Shown: piece after piece, positions 48,761 through 60,700 of the stretch
Layout: each line of letters starts with the position of its first letter
How positions within the stretch are numbered: the first letter of the stretch is position 1
Assembly (NCBI GenBank): GCA_033026295.1
Contig: CM065175.1
Location: forward strand, 23,446,837-23,510,836
DNA from: Channa striata
Taxonomy: Eukaryota > Chordata > Actinopteri > Anabantiformes > Channidae
Reading direction: 5' to 3'
DNA: 64,000 bases
The notes under the pieces: generated by a model
What the model saw: the letters and a program-made list of their open reading frames with translations, nothing else
The model's database searches: none
What the model was told of the DNA's origin: nothing
Program-made: the position numbers and the translations under genes

Positions 48761-51700
48761 CTGGTAGAGGGGGGGAAAAAAACAAGCAAGTTAAAAGGCA
48801 AACTAGTCCTTACATCACCAAAAATGTTTTTAATGTCTAATGGCTAGAATCTACAAACCCTAAACACACTTAGGGCTGCCCCGAAGACATTGAAAACACA
48901 ACACACCCACTCAGAAAGGGTGTGTTGTTGTCCTTTTAATGACTCACTCGGTCACACCCCTCTAAGTTACACGCTATTGCACTGTCGTTAGGTAAAGACC
49001 TTCATAACACACACCAATACCTCACCGAAACTAGGTAATGTCAGGCTTCATGGTTCCACTTCTGCTTTTGCCCAAACGTTTTTAGACTCATGCCAATGAC
49101 ATGAATTTAACAACATTTTAGGAGCAAATATTTTAAACACAAAAAGTAAACTACTTTTACTATCAAAAAATTATAAATATGATATCCTGAGCAAGCTAGT
49201 TTACATTAGTTTAATCATGCAATCAACATAACTGCAACATAACAAATAATGATGCTTTGGATCAGTCACTGCAAAAGCGCATCACCATAGAGTCGCATCC
49301 AAAAGCACTCTTTTGAAAACTGTGACACTGTAAAGTGGCCTCTGAAAAACTTTACAAACAACAAGAAAAAAGATTCTTTACTACCATCACATTACGACTA
49401 TAAAAAGTGCTTCTGCACAGCAACAGAGAAATGATGAACAAAAGTCTGTAGCACAAGTACAGCAGAAACTAAAATCCATTAAGCTTTGTTAGGTTTGGTG
49501 GAAAATGTCAACTTCTTGAGTGTTTCGCCGCGTCTCTGTCCTAACACACAGTTTGAGTGACTGACCTTCATTGCTGCAGACTGAGTGCAAAGCTCTTCAA
49601 CTTGATGGCCGGTAAGAATGGTCACCATACCGGCTGTATCTTCATCTCCATTGCTCTGGGAGACTGTTAGCTGACGGCAACTGTCCACCATCTTGTACAG
49701 ATGCCTAGAAATAAGAGGACAAACGGAAACAAAGTCATTCAGACATATTCTTCCCACGAGAATGTTATAAAACTTAAAGAGGTGAAGACAGAAGCCAAGC
49801 AGGACTTACCAGGCTTCAATGTCCTGCCTTTTCAGTTTATCCCTTTCAAAACTTCGACCCGACTCCTTCTGACAGCGTATGTACCTACACAAGGCAATAA
49901 AGAACGCTACATTCTCCAAAATGTTTCATGGTTTAAGTGTGAGCCCTGCATTCAACACATTACATTCAACAGTTTTTAATGCAGACAGTGAGGAGTTCAG
50001 TCACTGTACTACTACTACATACACCCACCTGTTTCCTTTGCGAAATTCAGATTCCAGAAAGCGGATGCCATCCCTCGCACCGGCATTTTCTTTTTTCAGC
50101 CTGTCAAGTCCATCAATAACTACAACACAGAACGAGATCAGATCAAGAACCTGAGCAAACAGTGAGTTCACAGCACATTTGTTGTAGCTAAGTTGCTACA
50201 GACAGTAGGCACTAACAGCTCTGGATCATTTTAGGACTTTTAATAACTCCCAAAATCTTTTTTGCAGATACTTTTACAGTAAAAATCTGGAGTGGTGAAA
50301 AGTGTCCCTCATTGACACCCTCAACACGAGAACCTCACCATCCTGCAGACAGTGGATGAAAGAGTGCACCCACCTGTCCGTGGGATGATGACGATGAAAC
50401 AGCCGCTGCTGGCCAGCTGCCGGATGAGGTTCAGATGCTGGCAGAGAGCAGCTGTGTCCGGCACCAGGTACGGCGACATGGATGACTGGGCCTTAGGCTG
50501 TTGAAGGCTGCCCTCTAGCTGCGACACTTCCAGCTGCAAGGACCAAACAAAAACTCAACAGCTGATGATGCGTGATTCATTAATAAGAGGTGTATGAGTT
50601 TAATAACCAAATAAATACAAATTGACTATCCCTGGGTTCTTATGCAGTTACTAATGCCTCTTCACAATAAAGTCACCACATTAATTCTAGAAAACACGAG
50701 CAAAAATAAATGTTAGGGTAAAAAAATCCTGAAAAAGCATTTTTTTTTTTGCGTAGATAAATATTACACTTGCAACTATTTTTTTCAACATTTTTCATCT
50801 CTCAAACACCAGGAAGTCTGGGGCTTTTGGCTGTGACCACTGACATTAGCACAGAGCCATGTCCTTGCTGCATTACTCAGACTTCAAAGGGAAACATGGG
50901 CAGGGTAAACGGCCAAGAGGACAGAGTGAACATGTAAAAACCTGCAGTCGAAGTTGGGCCATGTCCCTCATTAAGCGATTACGACGAGCCTCCTCTTCAG
51001 CCTGAACAAACAAAGATAAAGAAAGGAGAGTCAGCATTACAGTAAACCCATTCTGAATATGGGTCATTTTCAGACAATTTTTCACATTAATTGAGGCTAA
51101 AAGTTAATCAACAACAGTGAGTGTCTGAGCAGCCCACACAGTCATGAGACATGACTGACAGAAGATCCCTCCCGGCTCTTATGGTCATTGTTTCATACAG
51201 ATGTCACTCACCATTCGGAACTGGGCCTTTGCCTGCTGCTCCAGATTATCCTGTTTGGACTGGCTGATACTGGTGAAGATGCCCGCCTCCGGGTTGAAGT
51301 GTAGCACGTTGCCCTGGAGATTAGTTAGGAAGTGGCCAAAACTGCGAATGCAACACACTCGCACCACACACTGGAACAAAGAGAGAGAGAGAGAAGGAAC
51401 AACTCAAAGGCGATATATGATATGTATGGATAAAGATCTGATACCCTTATATATCTTACAGAAGCTCCAATAACTATTTTTTATAACCCATTAAAAAGCA
51501 ATGCATCATGTGATGGTAATGAGCCTCCAGAGAATATTAATCATATCTGCAGCTCCTCTTGGGTTTACTAACTCTCAACTCAATGTTTATCTGTCCAATA
51601 AACAACTTTGTTTTATTTTACTCTGGCACCGATTTTTGCCCCAGCGATAAAGTTTTAAAACCCCTGTATATGCTCAGCACCAAACAGCAGATGAACACAG

Positions 51701-54700
51701 AGACCAGCTGGTGAACAACGTGGACCATGTAGTAACTAAAGAGCCAGTTATTTCCGTCGAAGTCTGTAAAATGTTAACACTGGGCCGACAGAAGAACACT
51801 GCGCTGTGATTTGTCAGACTTCCAGAAAACATCCATCTATACGAACGGCGCTTCGTCTTTACTGCCAACGTGTTCTACTTAAAGCTGACAAAAGGTCAAT
51901 ATTCAGTTAACAGCTTGTTGTTCCACCTGAAGTGGCCAAAATGAGGTAAATTTAAAGATCACGGTTACCCAATCTTACACAAACACAGTGACATGCCGGT
52001 CGGTACACATTTTTAACACTGCAGATGGTGACGAACATTGTGATTTGTCATCAAATCGCAAACACAAGCCGCAGCTCCGTTTCCCAGCAAAGAGGGAATA
52101 GTGGCGAGTATTGATTTAATCAAATTAAATCAGACACAGACAAAACACAGACAGGTTTTTTTTTAATCCAAACATTTTCTATCGTCTCTGTTTTTTATTA
52201 TAGGGCACATTGACAAAAGGTTATACAACAAAATAAACGTATGTGCCAAATTTGTAATAAGCTGGTAATTTTGCGATTTAGGTTTTGTAAACAAGCATTA
52301 AACATTTCTCCGTTTGAATCCTGTGTGTTTAAGTGCGTGTACCTCCTGTAGGGGGCTGAGGGAGGGGTTTCGGCGAGTGAAGTCAAGGCGACGGTGAGCT
52401 ACGCCGAGGGCAGGCAGGTGTCGCAGGGCCAGATCCTCAGGCAGCAGGAGGCTCTGGACCAAGCCGGGCTGCTCACACTCGTTTACCAACTCGGTCACCT
52501 CTGCATTCAGACCAAGCTCTGCAACGCACACAGAGATTAACGAAATAAACACGCTGAAGTCTCAGAGCACAGTCATCAGTGTGTAAAAGTCACACAGGCA
52601 GACAAACATTCAGTGTGAGATCTGAGTATTAGAACTGTTTGTAAAGTGAGTCAACGTTGCCAGGATGACATCAGACGTTGATACAGCTATACAGTTTTTT
52701 AAAGAGCAATTTTAAAAAAAGAAATTACAGATATGAAAAAAAACATCTGATTAAATTGAAAATTACAAATACTTTATGCAACAGGTCAAAAAAGATCACC
52801 AATATGTTTTAGTTGTCATTTTGCAAGAAATATATTCCTTTGTATCATAACTATGAACAAATGTAACAAAGTAACAGTGACATGACTCTAGGCCAACAGA
52901 CATTAGCGTTTTCAAGTTTTGATTGGATGACTGTTCTTTATTTTCACATATGGCATTTAGTCAATGCAATAAACCACCAGACAGAATTGTTGCTTGGCTC
53001 ATGTAAATGATTTAGGAGAGTTTGTTGCAGGCTGTGCCATAGAAATGTTGACTATCCATCGTGCAATTGTGCAATCACAACTACAACTTGTAGCCTCACA
53101 GGAAAATGTAGGATTTTAAAGAATAAGAAACTCTTCTTGCATGAGGCTCTGCGTCTTAATTTGCCGTCTGAAAGTATCCACATTACAGCGTTTATGGTTC
53201 CAGTGGAAATAAAAACCCAAGCTCTGCCTGCTGTTGTGACAAGTGTTTGCTTTAATGCAGCGCAGTCTATCAGTAACTCACCAGCCTCAAGCATCTTGCT
53301 GCCATCTGGTAGCAGGTTGAGCAGCACAGACAGGCGGTTCCACAGGCTTTGAGAACTCTGCAGAAAGAATGGTTTTACTTTTTAAGTTTGGTAAAAATAC
53401 TCCGAGGATACCGATGTTTGTTACAAAGGGCAGTCCCCTCACCTGTGCACACATGACGATAATGTCAGTGTTTGTCCTTAGCCAGTCGACAAAAACCTTG
53501 ACCACCTGGATTAACCCCTGATTGCTCATGATCTCCAGCCTCTCTAATAGGGTTTTCTCACTTTGTACTGATTGAGCGCTGCGTTGACTAGCTTCCGAAT
53601 CAGAGTCCGAATCTAAAGGTGGAAATGGACAAGTTTAAGTAAGGTTACTGCCGAAAGAATTGAATTCGAATAGCACAAAGCACACTACCATTTTCGTTGG
53701 TTCCGTTGGCGGTGCCCGGATTCGTGTCACCTGGTGAATCTTCAGGAGGGGGAGGAGGAGTTTCCTGGGAGGGGGGAGCTGAGGCATCAGTAGGGGTGGG
53801 AATACCACAGGAAGATGAGGCCTGAGGCCTCAGCAGCATATTGCTGAAGGTTGGTGCCAGGCGGAAGCAGCGCTTGGCCTGGAAGAGTTGCGTGGACATG
53901 GCCTGGAGGTTACTGCTGATGCTGGGGTCACTGGGCGTGAGCGGCCCGTTGGTGGCTGGAGGCGTATCGCCGTCCCTGTCGCCTCCTCCTTCCTTGGGTT
54001 GTTCTTCATCTTCCTCCTGGTGTTCCCGAGCCTGAGCCTCCAAGTTTTCCGAATTCTCAGTTTCCTCCATGTCTTCGAGGTCGGATCGAGACTCCTGGCT
54101 GTTCATGTCAGAGTCGGTCTCTACATCAAACGCTGTCCCACCTTCCTCCTCCTCTTCCTCTGAGCCGCTCCCCCAGCTGCCTGCCTCACCCACAGGGTCT
54201 CCCTTTGGGTCTTCCCTGACAGATGAAGGAGTAATGGGGGTTCCTGTCTCAGCACCACCTGTTGAATCAGCACGACCCCTCCTCTCTTCATCATCATCTT
54301 CATCTTCGCTCTCGAAGCCTTCACTCAGGTCACTTTCATCCTCTCCACGACCATCCTTGCGCGCGCAGCGACGTCGGCGTAGCCTAGAGAGGCGGGTGTA
54401 CTTCTTCTTCTGCCTCTGTTTCTCCTCTTCTAATTTCGTCTGCTCTTCCACACTTCTATGCTTTTTGGCACCAACCATTTCACACCCATTTTCATCCTTC
54501 ACCACCTCCTCCTCATCTTCTTGCTCTAAGGAGCCATTCTGCAGAGGCTTCGCATCAGAGAGATCTGTCTGCGGCGCCGACAAATCCCTGATCTCCAGGT
54601 CATCTGGAGAAGGGGAAAAATACATTTTTGTTTTCATTCACAGTGGATTTCAAATACGTTTCTCTAATATCTTTATCAACATATTTCACATAAATTTAGT

Positions 54701-57700
54701 GTTCTTCTAGGAGTTTTTTCTCAAAATATGCTCAAATTTAAATCAGTCAACAGCCAGTTAAGCCAATCACTGAGTGGGTAAATACACTGGCTAAGGTATG
54801 ATATACTGCTTCTTTAAAACATTTACGTTTTGACAAAAAAATAACTTTAATGTTGAAGCATGTTCCTGATGTGGATAAATTACAACAGACACATTCATCT
54901 GCGTAGCAGATACTAAGTGGGAAATTTCCTAGTTTGCGCTGGGCCAAGGATGTTGTAGGAAAAAAACATCTTACCTGTGCCATCAGTATGAAGTGGAGGC
55001 ACCTGGCTCTCCGCTTCCTCCAGTTCAGCCTGAAGTCGGATGTTGACATGGTTCACCAGATGTGAGAACAGAGCCAGGGTAAAAGCTATGGATGCACTGT
55101 ACTGCTTTGACCCTGGAGACACAATACATCCACAACGGATTGGTCCAAAAGTATTTACGTTCAAAATCTGTACCAGTTTTAGTTGAAATTCATAAAGACT
55201 GTGTGCAGATGTTTTTCCTCAGATTTAAATTTCAGGCTTGTCTCCAAATTGTTATTTGTGAGTTTTTTCACTATTCTTGGAAACCACTTAACAAAATAAA
55301 TATAAATATTTATCTGACCATAAACATGGCCAGACCAAGAACATTAACATTATGCTTACCTCCTCTCTTTAGGCTGTGTACCACCATCAGACAAGTGACC
55401 ACCATCTTGAAGACGAGGGCGTCAGGCAGCACGGGACAGGCGCTGTCGCTGTGCTGCTGCTGCTGCTGCTCCTCCTCTTCCTCACTCGGGGAGTGATGAG
55501 CGCTGCCATGTGCTGGCGGTGGCACGTAGAACAACACCAAGTTGAAGTCCTCCAGCACTGACTGGCAGAGTGGCGTCAGCTCTGTCTCCATCAAACTACA
55601 AATAAACCAGTGGAAGGAAGGAACATACACTAAAAAATAAGTTACATAAAATTTAGCAATGACTAATCCAACACAGAAACCGATAAGCTGTTTTCTCTAA
55701 GTTTTGCTAATGAACTATTTATACATTTTGGTGGTAGTTCAATGATTGTGTTTGAACATTTAACAGGCAGCCAACATTGTTTGCAGCATGTTGTCAACCT
55801 CTGTTCACGCTAATCAAATATTTAACTTAAGAAGTTAACTAGTAAAGACAGATTCATTTCACAATTCTTAAACGCACAGAAAAGCCTGTGCCCATCCAGT
55901 CTTAGCATACTAATAAAGTTTTAAAGAGTGAAATTCAGTGAAACTAAACTTTTTCAGCTGTGGATTTGGGTTTTAAAAATAGTGGTTAGATACTTTGATA
56001 CAGGACAGGAAATGAGTGACAGCGCAACCACTGACCTGTTTTTGGGCTGCAACAGACTCTGGAGGTACATAAAGCTCACCAACAGGCGCTTAATGTCTTT
56101 TGATCTGCAGAAAAAAGTCAGATGTCAGATTACAGGTATTTTGATTTGACATCAAATTTAATCCTTTTTGTGCTGTTCTTACTCAGCTGGTACAAAATAC
56201 TGTGTCACTGCTTTTACTATCGAGTGGGTCACTTATTCTATTTGGAAATATTCTCATTTGATTTTTTTCCCAGGAAACATAAGAAAATATCAGATGGCCA
56301 AAATATGTTTGCCTATGATAAATACACTTAGTGCTCACTATATTAGATGCGCCTGTACAATCAAATACAATCCAACAACACGTTTTCTGCCATAACGCTT
56401 ACATTTATGATGCCTATTATGTTCAGATTTTGTTGACACTGTCATAGTCGAAAAGGCATAGCTATCTTGCTCAATGCTCAACTGCAGACACTGATACAAA
56501 CTGATAAAAAAGGACAGACAGACAGTTCCACAGCCTCTTCCAAAAAAATAAAATGGAATAAAGTATGTTTCAGCACCAGTTAAAAGAAGTGGAGAGATTG
56601 TTCTGCATAATACAATGTTTAAAGCAGACTCTAATATTCTGCTTCCCTCATGTAATAAAATATATATGAGAGAAGTATTACAAACATCTCTCAATATTAC
56701 TCACCTATAACAAAGACCTGAATCAAATCTACATATTTTCAACAATGTCAGCTAAAACTGAAAGTCAGAGGCTTTCAAAAGGCAGGTATATGGCAGCAGT
56801 AGAGTTATGAATTGCACTGGATTGTGTACTGTATGCAAACTGGTGCACCAGCACACAATGGTGAACACTCTCTGGCTGAGTAAAGGTTATTCATCAAACA
56901 ATATCCACTATTGTTACCTAAAAATATCTTTTGCTACCTGGATAATCTTATTTGCACCATGCAAAAGGTTGATCCAAATAATAACAGTAAACAATGAAAT
57001 TTTAAAAAGAGCATAACGAAAATAACCGTGCAGTTTGCCAGGTTTCAAATGTCTTTGAAATCTTATAGAATATGTTCATCTAATCACTTTTTTCCCCCAG
57101 AAGCACCAGGCAATATCTCCTGACTGGCTTATTTTACATTCTACATTCCTGCTCAATCCAGCTATGTTTGCTGCTTCAACAATCTAATTTCCCCACAGGG
57201 ATGATCAATTATATAATCCCAGCAGAGAGATGCCGCTTTATCCCACCACTATTTACAACGGTACTGATTTGCACACGGTAAGCCGATAAAAATCATTAGT
57301 AATACCACTGCTGCCCTCGGGGCTTTCATGATCTAGTGAGGCCTCAGAGGAATTTGTGAAGATCAAATTTAGCTCATATTTTCACACAAAGTACAAAAAT
57401 AAGTCCAAAAAGAATATGGGCATACGACAGTAAGTTTTGTTGCAAATGCAGTGTTCTGGAACCCCGCAAAGTCTCCTCACCTTTGTCGAGATGGAGAGAG
57501 CTTCTTCATCTCCTGCTTCTTCACTTGATGGTACATCTTGGCGGCTTTGTCAAACAGGCGCTTTAAGTTTCCGTAAGCGCCCTCAAAGGGAACATCTGAT
57601 TGGATGCTAAGCAGAGATAAAATATTCAACTGTATTTTATTTATTCAACTTATTCATTTAGCGCCAACTCATAAGGGCACTACAATATCAATTATCAGTT

Positions 57701-60700
57701 CAGACCTGACTCCCAAAACGTAAAACTCCAACAAGTAATAATGGCCATAAAGATTCCTTACCAACGTAGGTAGTAGTAGGTTGCTTCAACATTGTAGAAC
57801 TTGCTCCCTGCCAGTGTGCCGAGTTGGTTAAAAGGCATTCCTGCAGAGAGGAGGGCAAAGCTTTAACTAAACCAGTTAACATTCATGGCACGGAGCATGA
57901 ATACTGTTGAGTTTAATCTCTACAATGGAGGCCATGCCTGGAGGTTTGTTGTTAGTGTGGGGGCACATGCACAATTTTGATGCAACAGGAGATTAATTTT
58001 ACATTTTGACACTCGTCCTCAGCCCCATGTTTGTCATTTATTTGCACTTATATAGGAAAAGACATTTTACTAATTTCACTGGTCAAATCGATGAAATGTA
58101 ATTTAACGGACCCTTATTGGCTCTTTCAAAAAAATCATTACAGCTACAAAAACAACTGCAGTTAATGTACATGACCAATCACCCATTTACCTTACTGGAA
58201 CTATGGACCTATGAATTATCTGTCCAGATCATCCAGGAACAGTTTTGGGAAATATGTTTACCAGCCGAGATGCCGATAAGCGGATTTTGTTACCTTTGGA
58301 CGGGGCCGGACTAGCTGTTTCGCACCATTTCCAGGGTTTATGCTAAGAGTATGATCAACTTTCTGGTCCAACTTTATTTACAGTTCCAAACTGCTTAAAT
58401 ACAGTGAATTTATGTCACAGTAAGATTCTGAACATCTCTTTAGTTTCTTCACTGTCTACTAAGCACTTGGATTTGACGCGTATGCTGTTGTTACAAGACC
58501 TCTGACACCCTCCCAGCACAGAAAACCCCATACGTTACTAGTTTTTCCTTGAACGGAAGGGTGCTGTGTTAGTAAGCTGTGCACTGCATTCACTCACCCA
58601 CATGTGGCATGACAGACAGGGCCTGGTGGTAAAATCTTTCTGCCAGCTGCTCAGCCTCCACTCCAGCAAGCTCATTCTGGTAACGGGCTGAAGAAAGAAC
58701 ATTAAACATACCAGTAACAAACATAAATATCAGCAAGGACTAAAGCTTTGGGTATGACCAATAGAAAATGGCAAAAACATTTGAGTTAATAATGATAGTA
58801 ATAGGGATTGATTGATCTTGATTTCCTTCTAAAAAGTTTTCCCAAATATAAAATGTAGACAGCAGACACAATTTTCACTGATTATGTGATGTTCAGTTAA
58901 GTGATAATTTAAAAACAAATATCTTCTGTGTCCCATAACTTTAAACCATCCACACTGTCTCCTGACAGTTACACTAAGCCAAAATTCCCCACACGGAATC
59001 ACGCACGCATGCTGTCTCACACCTCTGCAAGCAGGACAGAGTTGACCTATTTGCATATTCTATTATCAGGTTATTACCTAGATCTCCGAGGTAGACCAGA
59101 CAGCGATGACAGGCCATCTGTGCCCACTCCATCTCCTTGGGGGTGGCTGACACTGGTTTCTTTCGCACTGCAGGGAACATTTACACAATGTTTTTTTATC
59201 GTTTCATGTATTTAGTTGATGCACTTCTACAAAATGACTGGGAGTTGAGTAATAAAAGTACAAGCTTGCATTCCATCAAGACAACTGACCGAGGCAGAGT
59301 AGAGTCTACGTGCACCAAGAGATTACGTTCTCTGCACTTAAGTTGCCAATGTCCAAAAATGCCTTTGTTATAGCGTGACCAAGAAGAAATTGCACTTTTT
59401 GCAGACCACATTAATCCAATGGTATTTTTAAATCCAGATTTCTAAAAGCTCTAATGTCAATCAATTTTTTGAAAAGAGAACGTATAGGACTACATGGTGG
59501 AAGCAGAATCACTGCTGGCCATTTCAGTGTGAGCACCCTTGCTTTATGTTGAATGTTCTTTATCTGTAGCTGGGCCTGTTCAAAAAAACTAATTGTGCAT
59601 CTGCCGGCTAAGTACAGATTGTGCCGAAACACGATATTAAACAGACACCAGTGCTAAATTATGAGACATTGCAGTATCAGTAGACTACAGACAGTATTCA
59701 TTCTGCTGTCGGTAACCAAGAACATAAGAAAAGGGATTCCAGACGAGCTTGTTGAGCCTGCAGCTGCAGCTACCTGATGTCATGTAAGACAATGGATGGG
59801 TGGACGAACAGATTACCCATTTATTACATAAAACTTATCTTCATCATTTTATCTCACCAATTCCCTTTCTGATTAGGACATTCATCGACAATTTTTGCTT
59901 TTCCTAATACAGAAGAGAGAAGTGTCTCTCTGAGCCTGTGTGTGAGAGCTGTGGGCAGTGCTTTTTCTCCCAGTACACAGACACACACATATTGTGCTCT
60001 TTAGCGACAAAAGCGGAGAGAACTAAATGTTCCAAAGTGTGGTTACACTTCACTAGAGTTGATGCTGACAATGTTCGCTACCACAAGTGCAACAAGCCTT
60101 CTGTAAGCAAGGGCAGAAACACAAGCAATCTGTTGAAACATGTAGAAAACGTCCATCACACACAGAAGAAGAAAGGCTGAGTTTTCAATTGTTTATCTTG
60201 GAGTTCATGCCTTGTTGCCTCAAATACCTTGAGTGAGTAAGTTATGCTAGCAGCCTTGAGCCCACTCATGGATCAACAATTAAAATTAACCATTAGCCAC
60301 CTGACTGTTATGGGCGCGTTTAGAATTCAAAACAAAAAATAGACAGAGCAACATAAAGTACTGGATCAATAAGCAGTATAGCAGTACTATTCAACTGGTA
60401 ATAATATCCATTCCTACCGATCAGCGGGTCTGTGACGTGGGTCCAGTCAATGCAGTCCTGCAGCTCCAGCTGGTAATGAGACTGGATGTAGAGCAGCAGG
60501 TGTTGGTAGAAACCCACGCCGGCGATCAGGTGTGTACGGTAGGCACATTCCAGAGTGCTGCGGCTGTGGATGTGCTGTGGGAAAAAAAGAAAAGCGTCAA
60601 ACATTACAGAGAGAGAGAAAGAATACATCGGGGATGTGACAAGAATTTCAATATGGACGTGGACAAAAATATAGCCAAGAAACAATCCAGAACACAAAAT

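Noticed and set aside
54069..54710. 213-codon + strand serine-rich frame
   Set aside because: It is the complement of the acidic smg5 exon 12; poly-Ser arises from GAGGAA-type codons read in reverse.
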